Positions 1-13,199 of a stretch of 64,000 bases of DNA are shown here, piece after piece. The notes beneath the pieces were generated by a model that saw only the letters and a list, made by a program, of their open reading frames with translations, did not search any database and had not been told where the DNA came from. The stretch is from Haliotis asinina. Lineage: Eukaryota > Mollusca > Gastropoda > Lepetellida > Haliotidae. The translations under genes and the position numbers were made by a program. The number at the start of each line of letters is the position of its first letter. The stretch's first letter is position 1. Location of the stretch: the NCBI RefSeq assembly GCF_037392515.1, contig NC_090288.1:19128969-19192968 (forward strand), written 5' to 3'.

Positions 1-419
1 CTGTATCTAACTGTTGGTGCTGTATCATCATTGCGAGAGTATGTAGTCTCACTGTATGTAACTGTTGGTGCTGTATCATCATTGCGAGAGTATGTAGTCT
101 CACTGTATCTAGCTGTTGGTGCTTTATCATCATTGCGAGAGTATGTATTCTCACTGTATGTAGCTGTTGGTGCCGCATCATCTTTGCGAGAGTATGTAGT
201 CTCGCTGTATCTAACTGTTGGTGCCGTATCATCATTGCGAGAGTATGTAGTCTCACTGTATCTAGCTGTTGGTGCTGTATCATCATTGCGAGAGTATGTA
301 GTCTCACTGTATCTAACTGTTGGTGCTGTATCATCTTTGCGAGAGTATGTAGTCTCACTGTATCTAGCTGTTGGTGCCGTATCATCATTGCGAGAGTATG
401 TAGTCTCACTGTATCTAAC

Positions 420-2703
420 TGTTGGTGCCGTATCATCATTGCGAGAGTATGTAGTCTCACTGTATCTAGCTGTTGATGCTGTATCATCATTGCGAGAGTA
501 TGTAGTCTCACTGTATCTAGCTGTTGGTGCCGTATCATCATTGCGAGCGTATGTAGTCTCATTGTATCTAACTGTTGGTGCCGTGTCATCATTGCGAGAG
601 TATGTATTCTCACTGTGTCTAGCTGTTGGTGCCGTATCATCATTGCGAGAGTATGTAGTATGATCATTGCGAGAGTATGTAGTCTCACTGTATCTAACTG
701 TTGGTGCTGTATCATCATTGCGAGAGTATGTAGTCTCACTGTATCTAACTGTTGGTGCCGTATCATCATTGCGAGAGTATGTAGTCTCACTGTATCTAAC
801 TGTTGATGCTGTATCATCATTGCGAGAGTATGTAGTCTCACTGTATCTAACTGTTGGTGCTGTATCATCATTGCGAGAGTATGAAGTCTCACTGTATCTA
901 GCTGTTGATGCTGTATCATCATTGCGAGAGTATGTAGTCTCACTGTATCTAACTGTTCGTGCCGTATCATCATTGCGAGAGTATGTAGTCTCAGTGTATG
1001 GAGCTTTTGGTGCTTTATCATCATTGCGAGAGTATGTATTCTCACTGTATGTAGCTGTTGGTGACGTATCATCATTGCGAGAGTAGTCTCATTGTATCTA
1101 GCTGTTGGTGCTTTATCATCATTTCGAGAGTATGTAGTCTCACTGTATGTAGCTGTTGGTGCCGTATCGCCATTGCGAGAGTATGTAGTCTCACGGTGTC
1201 TAACTGTTGGTACTGTATCCTCATTGCGAGAGTATGAAGTCTCACTGTATCTAGCTGTTGGTGCTGTATGATCATTGCGAGAGTATGTAGTCTCACTGTA
1301 TCTAGCTGTTGGTGCCGTATCATCATTGCGAGAGTATGTAGTCTCACTGCATGTAGCTGTTGGTGCCGTATCATCATTGCGAGAGTATGTATTCTCACTG
1401 TATCTAGCTGTTGGTGCCGTATCATCATTGCGAGAGTATGTAGTCTCACTGTATCTAACTGTTGGTGCTGTATCATCATTGCGACAGTCTGTAGTGTCAC
1501 TGCCTGTAACTGTTGGTGCTGTATCATCATTGCGAGAGTGTGTGGTCTCGCTGTATCTAAGTGTTGGTGCTGTATCATCATTGCGAGAGTATGTAGTCTC
1601 ACTGTATCTAGCTGTTGGTGCCGTATCATCATTGCGAGAGTATGTAGTCTCACTGTATCTAACTGTTGGTGCTGTATCATCATTGCGAGAGTATGTAGTC
1701 TCACTGTATCTAACTGTTGGTGCTGTATCATCATTGCGAGAGTATGTAGTCTCACTGTATCTAGCTGTTGGTGCTTTATCATCATTGCGAGAGTATGTAT
1801 TCTCACTGTATGTAGCTGTTGGTGCCGCATCATCTTTGCGAGAGTGTGTAGTCTCGCTGTATCTAACTGTTGGTGCCGTATCATCATTGCGAGAGTATGT
1901 AGTCTCACTGTATCTAGCTGTTGGTGCTGTATCATCATTTCGAGAGTATGTAGTCTCACTGTATCTAGCTGTTGGTGCCGTATCATCATTGCGAGAGTAT
2001 GTAGTCTCACTGTATCTAGCTGTTGGTGCCGTATCATCATTTCGAGAGTATGTAGTCTCACTGTATCTAGCTGTTGGTGCCGTATCATCATTGCGAGAGT
2101 ATGTATTCTCACTGTATGTAGCTGTTGGTGCCGTATCATCATTTCGAGAGTATGTAGTCTCACTGTATCTAGCTGTTGGTGCCGTATCATCATTGCGAGT
2201 GTATGTAGTCTCACGGTATCTAACTGTTGGTGCTGTATCATCATTGCGAGAGTATGAAGTCTCACTGTATCTAGCTGTTGGTGCTGTATCATCATTGCGA
2301 GAGTATGTAGTCTCACTGTATCTAACTGTTCGTGCCGCATCATCATTGCGAGAGTATGTAGTCTCACTGTATGTAGCTGTTGGTGCTTTATCATCATTGC
2401 GAGAGTATGTATTCTCACTGTATGTAGCTGTTGGTGACGTATCATCATTGCGAGAGTAGTCTCATTGTATCTAGCTGTTGGTGCTTTATCATCATTGCGA
2501 GAGTATGTAGTCTCACTGTATGTAGCTGTTGGTGCCGTATCGCCATTGCGAGAGTATGTAGTCTCACGGTATCTAGCTGTTGGTGCCGTATCATCATTGC
2601 GAGAGTATGTAGTATCATCATTGCGAGAGTTTGTGGTCTCACTGTATCTAACTGTTGGTGCGGTATCATCATTGCGAGAGTAGGTAGTCTCATTGTATCT
2701 AGC
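420..2703. repeat. 2,284-bp higher-order unit, copy 1
   Basis: This block of the 51-bp array recurs 2,284 bp downstream with no difference that I could find by eye. All idiosyncratic units (4-bp deletions, the 24-bp fused unit, the variant unit with GCGACAGTCTGTAG) recur at the same offset. The borders are approximate, because divergence can only be seen where variant units differ. Confidence 0.9.
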
Positions 2704-4987
2704 TGTTGGTGCCGTATCATCATTGCGAGAGTATGTAGTCTCACTGTATCTAGCTGTTGATGCTGTATCATCATTGCGAGAGTATGTAGTCTCACTGTAT
2801 CTAGCTGTTGGTGCCGTATCATCATTGCGAGCGTATGTAGTCTCATTGTATCTAACTGTTGGTGCCGTGTCATCATTGCGAGAGTATGTATTCTCACTGT
2901 GTCTAGCTGTTGGTGCCGTATCATCATTGCGAGAGTATGTAGTATGATCATTGCGAGAGTATGTAGTCTCACTGTATCTAACTGTTGGTGCTGTATCATC
3001 ATTGCGAGAGTATGTAGTCTCACTGTATCTAACTGTTGGTGCCGTATCATCATTGCGAGAGTATGTAGTCTCACTGTATCTAACTGTTGATGCTGTATCA
3101 TCATTGCGAGAGTATGTAGTCTCACTGTATCTAACTGTTGGTGCTGTATCATCATTGCGAGAGTATGAAGTCTCACTGTATCTAGCTGTTGATGCTGTAT
3201 CATCATTGCGAGAGTATGTAGTCTCACTGTATCTAACTGTTCGTGCCGTATCATCATTGCGAGAGTATGTAGTCTCAGTGTATGGAGCTTTTGGTGCTTT
3301 ATCATCATTGCGAGAGTATGTATTCTCACTGTATGTAGCTGTTGGTGACGTATCATCATTGCGAGAGTAGTCTCATTGTATCTAGCTGTTGGTGCTTTAT
3401 CATCATTTCGAGAGTATGTAGTCTCACTGTATGTAGCTGTTGGTGCCGTATCGCCATTGCGAGAGTATGTAGTCTCACGGTGTCTAACTGTTGGTACTGT
3501 ATCCTCATTGCGAGAGTATGAAGTCTCACTGTATCTAGCTGTTGGTGCTGTATGATCATTGCGAGAGTATGTAGTCTCACTGTATCTAGCTGTTGGTGCC
3601 GTATCATCATTGCGAGAGTATGTAGTCTCACTGCATGTAGCTGTTGGTGCCGTATCATCATTGCGAGAGTATGTATTCTCACTGTATCTAGCTGTTGGTG
3701 CCGTATCATCATTGCGAGAGTATGTAGTCTCACTGTATCTAACTGTTGGTGCTGTATCATCATTGCGACAGTCTGTAGTGTCACTGCCTGTAACTGTTGG
3801 TGCTGTATCATCATTGCGAGAGTGTGTGGTCTCGCTGTATCTAAGTGTTGGTGCTGTATCATCATTGCGAGAGTATGTAGTCTCACTGTATCTAGCTGTT
3901 GGTGCCGTATCATCATTGCGAGAGTATGTAGTCTCACTGTATCTAACTGTTGGTGCTGTATCATCATTGCGAGAGTATGTAGTCTCACTGTATCTAACTG
4001 TTGGTGCTGTATCATCATTGCGAGAGTATGTAGTCTCACTGTATCTAGCTGTTGGTGCTTTATCATCATTGCGAGAGTATGTATTCTCACTGTATGTAGC
4101 TGTTGGTGCCGCATCATCTTTGCGAGAGTGTGTAGTCTCGCTGTATCTAACTGTTGGTGCCGTATCATCATTGCGAGAGTATGTAGTCTCACTGTATCTA
4201 GCTGTTGGTGCTGTATCATCATTTCGAGAGTATGTAGTCTCACTGTATCTAGCTGTTGGTGCCGTATCATCATTGCGAGAGTATGTAGTCTCACTGTATC
4301 TAGCTGTTGGTGCCGTATCATCATTTCGAGAGTATGTAGTCTCACTGTATCTAGCTGTTGGTGCCGTATCATCATTGCGAGAGTATGTATTCTCACTGTA
4401 TGTAGCTGTTGGTGCCGTATCATCATTTCGAGAGTATGTAGTCTCACTGTATCTAGCTGTTGGTGCCGTATCATCATTGCGAGTGTATGTAGTCTCACGG
4501 TATCTAACTGTTGGTGCTGTATCATCATTGCGAGAGTATGAAGTCTCACTGTATCTAGCTGTTGGTGCTGTATCATCATTGCGAGAGTATGTAGTCTCAC
4601 TGTATCTAACTGTTCGTGCCGCATCATCATTGCGAGAGTATGTAGTCTCACTGTATGTAGCTGTTGGTGCTTTATCATCATTGCGAGAGTATGTATTCTC
4701 ACTGTATGTAGCTGTTGGTGACGTATCATCATTGCGAGAGTAGTCTCATTGTATCTAGCTGTTGGTGCTTTATCATCATTGCGAGAGTATGTAGTCTCAC
4801 TGTATGTAGCTGTTGGTGCCGTATCGCCATTGCGAGAGTATGTAGTCTCACGGTATCTAGCTGTTGGTGCCGTATCATCATTGCGAGAGTATGTAGTATC
4901 ATCATTGCGAGAGTTTGTGGTCTCACTGTATCTAACTGTTGGTGCGGTATCATCATTGCGAGAGTAGGTAGTCTCATTGTATCTAGC
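2704..4987. repeat. 2,284-bp higher-order unit, copy 2
   Basis: This is the second copy of the 2,284-bp block. Identity with copy 1 ends at about 4995, where GGTGCTTTATC replaces GGTGCCGTATC. The lack of visible divergence points either to a very recent unequal exchange or to an assembly duplication. Confidence 0.9.
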
Positions 4988-7365
4988 TGTTGGTGCTTTA
5001 TCATCATTGCGAGAGTATGTATTCTCACTGTATGTAGCTGTTGGTGCCATATCATCATTGCGAGAGTATGTAGTCTCACTGTATGTAGCTGTTGGTGCTT
5101 TATCATCATTGCGAGAGTATGTATTCTCAATGTATCTATCTGTTGGTGCCGCATCATCTTTGCGAGAGTATGTAGTCTCACTGTATCTAACTGTTGGTGC
5201 CGTATCATCATTGCGAGAGTATGTAGTCTCACTGTATGTAGCTGTTGGTGCTTTATCATCATTGCGAGAGTATGTATTCTCAATGTATCTATCTGTTGGT
5301 GCCGCATCATCTTTGCGAGAGTATGTAGTCTCACTGTATCTAACTGTTGGTGCTGTATGATCATTGCGAGAGTATGTAGTCTCACTGTATCTAGCTGTTG
5401 GTGCCGTATCATCATTGCGAGAGTATGTAGTCTCACTGCATGTAGCTGTTGGTGCCGTATCATCATTGCGAGAGTATGTATTCTCACTGTATCTAGCTGT
5501 TGGTGCCGTATCATTTTTGCGAGAGTATGTAGTCTCACTGCATGTAGCTGTTGGTGCCGTATCATCATTGCGAGAGTATGTAGTCTCACTGCCTTTAACT
5601 CTTGGTGCTGTATCATCATTGCGAGAGTATGTATTCTCACTGTATGTAGCTGTTGGTGCCGTATCATCTTTGCGAGAGTATGTAGTCTCGCTGTATCTAA
5701 CTGTTGGTGCCGTATCATCATTGCGAGAGTAGGTAGTCTCACTGTATGTAGCTGTTGGTGCCGTATCATCATTTCGAGAGTATGTAGTCTCACTGTATCT
5801 AGCTGTTGGTGCCGTATCATCATTGCGAGAGTATGTAGTCTCATTGTATGTAGCTGTTGGTGCTGTATCATCATTGCGAGAGTATGTATTCTCACTGTAT
5901 GTAGCTGTTGGTGCCGTATCATCATTGCGAGAGTATGTAGTATCATCATTGGGAGAGTAGGTAGTCTCACTGTATGTAGCTGTTGGTGCCGTGTCATCAT
6001 TGCGAGAGTATGTAGTCTCACGGTATCTAACTGTTGGTGCCGTATCATCATTTCGAGAGTATGTAGTCTCACTGTATCTAGCTGTTGGTGCCGTATCATC
6101 ATTGCGAGAGTATGTAGTCTCATTGTATCTAACTGTTGGTGCCGTGTCATCATTGCGAGAGTATGTAGTCTCACTGTATGTAGCTGTTGGTGCCGTATCA
6201 TCATTGCGAGAGTATGTATTATCACTGTATGTAACTGTTGGTGCTGTATCATCATTGCGAGAGTATGTAGTCTCACTGTATCTAACTGTTGGTGCTGTAT
6301 CATCATTGCGACAGTCTGTAGTGTCACTGCCTGTAACTCTTGGTGCTGTATCATCATTGCGAGAGTGTGTGGTCTCGCTGTATCTAACTGTTGGTGCCGT
6401 ATCATCATTTCGAGAGTATGTAGTCTCACTGTATCTAACTGTTGGTGCTGTATCATCATTGCGAGAGTATGTATTCTCACTGTATCTAGGTGTTGGTGCT
6501 GTATCATCATTGCGAGAGTATGTAGTCTCACTGTATGTAGCTGTTGGTGCCGTATCATCTTTGCGAGAGTATGTAGTCTCGCTGTATCTAACTGTTGGTG
6601 CCGTATCATCATTGCGAGAGTATGTAGTCTCACTGTATCTAGCTGTTGGTGCCGTATCATCATTTCGAGAGTATGTAGTCTCACTGTATCTAGCTGTTGG
6701 TGCCGTATCATCATTGCGAGAGTATGTAGTCTCATTGTATGTAGCTGTTGGTGCTGTATCATCATTGCGAGAGTATGTAGTCTCACTGTATGTAGCTGTT
6801 GGTGCCGTATCATCATTGCGAGAGTATGTAGTATCATCATTGCGAGAGTAGGTAGTCTCACTGTATGTAGCTGTTGGTGCCGTATCATCATTGCGAGAGT
6901 ATGTAGTCTCACGGTATCTAACTGTTCGTGCCGTATCATCATTGCGACAGTCTGTAGTGTCACTGCCTGTAACTGTTGGTGCTGTATCATCATTGCGAGA
7001 GTATGTGGTCTCGCTGTATCTAACTGTTGGTGCCGTATCATCATTGCGAGAGTATGTAGTCTCACTGTATCTAGCTGTTGGTGCCGTATCATCATTGCGA
7101 GAGTATGTAGTCTCACTGTATCTAGCTGTTGGTGCTGTATCATAATTGCGAGAGTATGTAGTCTCACTGTATCTAGCTGTTGGTGCTTTATCATCATTGC
7201 GAGAGTATGTGTTCTCACTGTATGTAGCTGTTGGTGCTGTATCATCATTGGGAGAGTATGTAGTCTCACTGTATGTAGCTGTTGGTACCGTATCATCATT
7301 GCAAGAGTATGTAGTATCATCATTGCGAGAGTATTTAGTTTCACTGTATCTAGCTGTTGGTCCCA

Positions 7366-8224
7366 TTCTAACATATATCTATTGTAACTTGAACTGAACT
7401 GGTAAGTGTATTGTTTCCAAAATGTGATTATATATTGCCCAGTTTGTGACCATGTTTAACCCTGTTGTGACTATACATAACCCCGTTTGTGACCATTTTT
7501 AACCCTGTTGTGCTCCATTGTCACCGACTGTATCTCATGTGTGACTGTTATCCGTTTTGTGACGGTATGATACCGTATGGTGACGCCGTTACCATACGTA
7601 ACACATTCACTGAATGCGGTATTTATTTCCATTATGATATCATTGATTCATTTATTGTTTAAATTCGAAAGAAATGAACATGCATCAATGAATCGGATAT
7701 ATATATCGGGAATCGGGTACACAATCCAACCAGAAGTCCACTTTATCATGATATTTTACGTGAGCTCTGGAGAAACAGCCGGGTAACATAAATCTGAAGT
7801 GTGCTTTTCTTGTAGCAATGAATTGTTTCATGCTATTTGGATTCCACTGTATTTAATGACATATTTCATGTCACGTCTTGGTTTACAGTAATGGTATTCC
7901 TAATGGTAATGGTATGAAAATAGTCATCTGGTCAACAATATTGTCGGTGACCTTGATCGTGCTTACATGTTATGGTTTGTGACTGTGTCCTTGTGTGGTC
8001 ACTTTTTGTTTTACACATATTTGCGTAAGGACTGCGGGTATACTCTTGTGGCAGTTTTCAACATAGGCCAAGTTGAACGTTTAGTAATTGTGAACTTCTT
8101 AATTGATCTATGTTATGTAAATGTTGAACAGACAGACGACCTGACGTTAGTTCTATCTGACCATACCTTTACAACTTTGTGAGTGGCATTAGTGACTGAT
8201 TCCCATCTCCCCTTTCATTCCCAG
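7366..8224. other. Spacer between the satellite and the first gene
   Basis: This is unique AT-rich sequence. At about 7430-7520 it holds a loose repeat of TGTGACCAT..TTTAACCC phrases. At 7563-7602 there is a near-palindromic stretch built on GTATGGT/ACCATAC. The last bases before 8225 form a pyrimidine-rich tract ending in CAG, a plausible 3' splice site. No coding sequence was recognised. Confidence 0.5.
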
Positions 8225-9210
8225 GACGTCCAAGGAGGATGTGGCAAATTACTTCGTCAATGAAATCACCATTGTTTGGTGCCAAAAAACGGAAAGCGAG
8301 TGGGGATAGAGATGTGGACGTCGACATACAGGACGACGATCTCGGACCTTCTAAACAGACTGACGCCGTGACGTCGGCAGAGATCAAACAGGAAGCGTGC
8401 TCGACCTCCTCATCCAGTAGCCATACAGGGAGACGAGATGTGTCACGAGCTCGGAGTTCTGCAGACGGCATTGTATTGTGTGGACACTGCCGGGAGATGC
8501 GTGCCACGTTATGTTGTATGGAACAGTCTTGTGTTTCCTTCGCGTATCGCACATGGCATATGACGTCATTATTTATCTGTGACGTGTGTGACATCACATT
8601 TCATGACAGCAACCCAGTAATGGCAGAACACTTGCGGTCGCGGTTACTGATTCGAAGTTACAACATTGACTCACAAAGAGAGGCAACACCAGTGTCGCTA
8701 CACGAGAATGAAAACTCAGCTCCGGCTTATGGTCCGTCTGAAACCACATTTACTGCTCCCCTCAGTCTGCTGCAGGATACAGTCACCGGAACAGACACGC
8801 CAAGGCAGCAGGTCCAAAATACCACTGTCTCTGCAGCACGCCTCCCGGGACGCCAGCTCAGCAATATACTCATGCGAGTCCACGAACGCTACCAAACAGT
8901 TCTAAAACACAACCTGAGTCACCACTGCCCGTTAACGGAGACCTTCAGAGAGACCAAGGTTGCTAGACAAACTCTAGTCGACGCCATTGGTATTGCTGAA
9001 CTGAAGATCGTAGATCCTGCAAGATATGAAGAGATCATTGCATCATACCGTGATGACGTCGTAGCCCCGAGAATGTTGGATGTGGAGACAGTCTGCAGAC
9101 GTGTCCTGAATGAATACACAGACACCATCAATGAACTGAGGGGGAAGAGTATAATTCCTTTCAGGTTCAACATGTATTTGCCAAGAGGGAAAACTGACCA
9201 GAATTCCTGA
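8225..9210 (+). CDS. CCDC106-like nuclear protein (single or terminal exon)
   Basis: The ATG at 8239 opens 323 codons ending in TGA. A 3' splice-like sequence (CCCTTTCATTCCCAG) precedes 8225 and the frame is open across it, so this may be a terminal exon with the true start upstream. Residues 16-19 are KKRK, a possible nuclear signal. Residues 25-33 are acidic. Residues 49-52 (IKQE) fit the SUMO-acceptor motif. Cys81, Cys84, Cys92, Cys93, Cys98, Cys114 and Cys117, with His122 and His131, could bind zinc. Residues 208-270 (HERYQTVL, AIGIAELKIVDPARYEEI) resemble the C-terminal helical region of CCDC106-like proteins, which are expanded in molluscs and fish and have a VDRNTI..TAPIAEL core. The usual VDRNT is here VARQT. 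A role in DNA or chromatin binding is inferred from the family. The gene is intact and isolated. Confidence 0.7.
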
Positions 9211-9837
9211 AATGGTTATTTGGGCGTGTATACAGTAGCGTTATGTCTCCAAGGGCACGAATCTTGCTTACCGGCATTTCCTAAGTGCACGCCATGCACT
9301 CATCGATAACTCTCAGCATCACACCTGCATAGTGATTCTGTGAACGCAAGATCGTCTGTGCAATGATTCTTTTAAAAAAAGCCCATATGCCTTCATCCAT
9401 GTTCCCCTTATCTGAAATAGGTTGATGGTTTCAGAAATATGTTTGTGTGTATGTCTGTTAACAGTACAGGTGTCAAGGTTTGGTCATTCATGACCAGTCC
9501 ATGGCCGGGCCTAGCTTGAGGGTGACTCGTACCTCCCTACAATGATTTCATACTTGCGTATGAACATCAGGAATATTTATATAAGAATCATACCTGCATT
9601 TCTGTATAATTGTAACAGTAATAATGTAGCAGTTGAGACTTTTCACTGTCTGATTTTGTTTCATATTGCATTATGTGTATGAGAATAGCACTCAGTGATT
9701 GCTTCTGCAAACAACGCGCCATGCCACAGCTTGCTGCAATCCACCGTCCGACCCGACGTGGGCATGATGCACCGTGATTGGACCCCTAAACGAAATTTGT
9801 AACAGACATTGACGCAATATAATATTGTGAATGATAA
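9211..9837. other. 3' flank of the CCDC106-like gene
   Basis: This is probably 3' UTR and intergenic DNA. It holds a small palindrome (GGTCATTCATGACC, about 9482-9495) and AT-rich tracts. No clear AATAAA was found close to the stop, and nothing else was recognised. Confidence 0.4.
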
Positions 9838-9960
9838 ATATATAATCGAGTCTGGAAAAGAATGTCCAGTACTTGACATCATAAGATGCCATGAAATGCA
9901 GCAGTCACATCTGCTAGACTGACCACCCAATCCATCACTGGTTAACATTATCGCACTGCC
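9838..9960 (-). mobile_element. SINE fragment, reverse orientation (abalone CCCGGGGTAG family)
   Basis: Read on the minus strand, this matches the middle of the SINE seen in full at 59156-59401. It keeps the segments corresponding to GACTCGATTAT and the GGTGGTCAG block. It is diverged and truncated at both ends, so the borders are approximate. Confidence 0.5.
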
Positions 9961-12900
9961 ATGTTTGTGGGGTTTTTTTTGCTCAAACCTCTATTCCCAC
10001 AGAATCTTTCTGGAATGGAACGGTTACAGAAAGCGACAGTAACACTTGCTCACCTGGGTCATTGTTCCGTTGAAATTTGATAAGCCCAACGGTGTTTAAG
10101 TCACCTGGTGTCCTCGAGGCCAACCGATGCTGCGCCTGTTGCAACGCAAAAGGTAATGGCACTCGTTGATGTTGTTGATTGAATTGTAGCTCTCTGTCAG
10201 TGTGTGTCACTCGATCTCCGTGCAGTTATCAGGTATAGTTTTTGTCAGAATATGTTTTGATTACACGAAAAAGTATGTTATGTTGCCATGTTCCATACGT
10301 CGACATAGATTCTTACGTCGTTCTGACCACTTACCTGAATCTGTGTCCAAACGTAACCTCTACAGAATAAAAAAGTTGTATGTCCATAAAAAAAAGTCCT
10401 TATTCTTGATCTCAGCTTCTGGAATGCCAAACAAAGAAGTAAACAGATGGGCAAGAGACAAGACGGAGTGATTTTTAGGAATGAAAATAATGTGACATTA
10501 TTTTGCAAAGGGGCTAAACACACAACATTATATGCTTAAGTCGATTATAACCATGGCTATATTCATGTATGCCGATGATATCACATGTAGGCCAACCCCG
10601 GGCCAAGGGAAAGTTATCACGGGTGGAGAATACAGCACAACGTTAACGGATTGGTATGGTGTCTTGACGGTTTCGTAATGATTTGTGGCAAATGCTAGAC
10701 CAGCAATACAATGAATTTTCAGTCAAAGTATTGGAGAAAGATTTTTAAGTAATTATGATAAAACTCACATTCGTCTTTGTTTCTAGTTTTTGGCCAAGTA
10801 AAGTCGGCGGTAACTGTCTTTCGCCGTAGTTATTTAATGCCTGAACATGTAATTGAAGAGACGAGTAAAATCGCCTCCTCTGATTCGAAGTTAGAAACAC
10901 GCATGGTTTCATTGTCCCAGTAGCAAACTTCCCTTCATGTCATCAGTCACTGGAGTTGTAGTATTCGGTCTGTGCATTTCAGAGTTTGGTCCCTCTACAA
11001 TGATTACACAGTGATTTTGACTCCTGCCCAAAAGATGTTTGGTTAACTACAGCATTGAGCATATCTTTGCACAGTGTTTTGGTAGATATGGAAAACCAAA
11101 TTTTTGATGCTTCAGTGTGGGAAAAAGTATGTCCGATGCAAATCTAGAGTTTGCCTTAATATGTCCTTGCGTGTGATTCATGTGTGATACATTCACTGTG
11201 CCTTTAGCTCCTGCGTCTCACTCTTTGACGACTCCCGTGTAGTTTGTGATTTCGAAAAGACGATGTATATTGACGATGTATTTTCTACTGATCACATCGC
11301 ATATCAGTCATTGATTTGGCATTAACTAGGAAAGAATATACGTAAATATTCAGGATTGGTGTCATCGAAAAACCCTAGAGCTCATTTGGACAGGAATTGA
11401 GGATAGTTTAACATTGTTTCCAGCTGGTCAGCTCAGGCTAACCGATGTAGTAATATACAATATCAATATTTGCGATATGATGGTGCGTATTCTGTATTAA
11501 TGGCTGAATATAGATACAGACGGGTAAAATAACCTCAAAACAGTAAACAGCGTAAAATCTAAAGTTATTTTAAAGCCTTAGGTTAAAAATAACCTTAAAT
11601 AGACATGTACTTAGCAAGGCACTTCGTCTGACATTCGTGGGCACGTGCACTTTGTGTACAATGAACTCACGTTTTGCATGCTTTTTGACACACCTACTAT
11701 TGAAAACTGCCGAACGGTTAAGAAATCTTTAGCCTCTGAACACGCAAATGTCAGCCCTGATTGTGTCATACCACGGCTAAGAAAATAAGCGTCTCCGCAC
11801 CGTGAATATGCTGGACACTGGAACTTTGGTGTCCATCGAAACACGATCTCATTTCTTATACAGAAGTATTCAGCATGATGTGAACACGAGGGATTTGCCT
11901 CGGACCGGCAGTCCACGTATATGACGTCACGTCAGCAAGACAAACACATTCGACTGACCCATCTAAGGAATCGATTCCAGACTGTCAGTGTAATTGCTCC
12001 GACCATTCTGGCTTACGTTCAGTCAGTTGCAAGGCCTATAATGTCGAAGTGTTCTTAGCGCTAAGATAGTCGTAAGTGCCATGTAATGTATTAACATTAA
12101 GGTACGCCTATCTTAGAGAGATTCCAAAATCTAGGCCCAAGACTGTAAGGAGCCGAATGATGAAACACAACTTCCGGTCCCGTCCATATGTCGTTCGTGT
12201 TTTCAGACATTTCCTGAGACAACAGAGTACTCCGGTACTGGCCAGCGGTTTCTCGAGACTTGTTCCCTATACAGTACGTCTCCGATGACCTGGGGCGACG
12301 TTTATGGCAAACACAGACTCAGCCATTGACGTAAGCTAAATTGGGACAAGCGTTGGTTCACATCTAAACATGGTACAATATTCACCATACATTCTTCAAT
12401 CGCTTATTGTCGTCCATCCGTCGTCGTTGTCAAACCTGCAACAACGCCAATGGTGGACACAAACGACACTGAATTTGGGAACTGACTTTTGACACCACGT
12501 CTCTACTAGGGTGAGTCACGATGCCAGGGGTCAAATCATTCAGATTTCGATACTATCTTATCAACAGTTAAACGGTGATTAACGGAAACACCACAAATTA
12601 TGTAATTATCATTTTCTATTATATTGGAATAACGTCAAATGAGGCACAGTTATACTTTATTCCAGTAGTGTATATGTTAGTGAAGAAACACATGTTACGG
12701 ACAATATACCCCGACACCGTTTCCTGTGCTGCTGGTTATATGACTAAAGATGTTTATGTCTTATTTATGATGTATGGCTGTCGATATTAATTACAATATA
12801 CCTGCATTATTTTCACATTTATTCTTATAACCAGTGTTGCTGATGATAAGACTATATAATTTGGTTGTTATAAAAGAAATATTTCTATATACGTATTGTT

Positions 12901-13199
12901 GTTTGAGATATGACGGTGTAGGCAACTTTGTTGTTTGGTCATCTGATGCTTGCGTTGTTTGCTGTGGGTAGGAAATAAGTCAGTTGCACTACCTCCGTGT
13001 ATTCGAAGAATGGGTCAATATCTTGGCTCTCATACAATTCAAGACAGGATCCAAACACGGACAGTTTCTACGAGCAGTGAAATGTTATGGCAGAACCAGC
13101 TGTATTTTCTCTGTTTTGTTCAAGAGCCCATCTTGCCTTTGTGTTCGCGCGTAAGCCTGTTGTATTGGGTTCATTGTCAGCAAGACATATAAGCCAGAC
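9961..13199. other. Non-coding region without recognised gene
   Basis: Only short, low-quality ORFs occur here, with no splice-consistent coding exons that I could see. A T8 tract lies at about 9973. A full TGACGTCA site lies at 11922-11929. No tandem array or mobile element was recognised. Confidence 0.4.

Larger units (their letters stand above)
1..7365. repeat. 51-bp minisatellite array (about 144 units)
   Basis: The stretch is made of head-to-tail copies of a 51-bp unit. A typical unit starts CTGTATCTAACTGTTGGTGC and ends with GAGTATGTAGTCTCA. The array is already under way at base 1 and ends where the sequence becomes unique near 7366. Variants differ by a few substitutions (aac/agc, ctg/ccg, gtagtc/gtattc). 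There are two kinds of short unit: one loses 4 bp (GAGAGTAGTCTCA, e.g. near 1080, 2455, 3365 and 4738), and one is a 24-bp unit in which two cores are fused (near 655, 2612, 4893, 5940, 6830 and 7315). Because 51 is 17 codons, frames without a stop stay open for kilobases. This explains the very long ORFs, which I do not treat as genes. A 153-bp three-unit motif is repeated near 5077 and 5230. Confidence 0.97.

Noticed and set aside
3356..7374. 1,336-, 881- and 890-codon ORFs in the 51-bp array
   Set aside because: All follow from a 51-bp unit without stops in those frames. They overlap each other on both strands and show no domain or codon constraint, so they are reported as a finding rather than as genes.
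7967..8182. Upstream exon of the CCDC106-like gene
   Set aside because: The short frame has no splice donor in phase and no family similarity. Only the acceptor before 8225 is supported.
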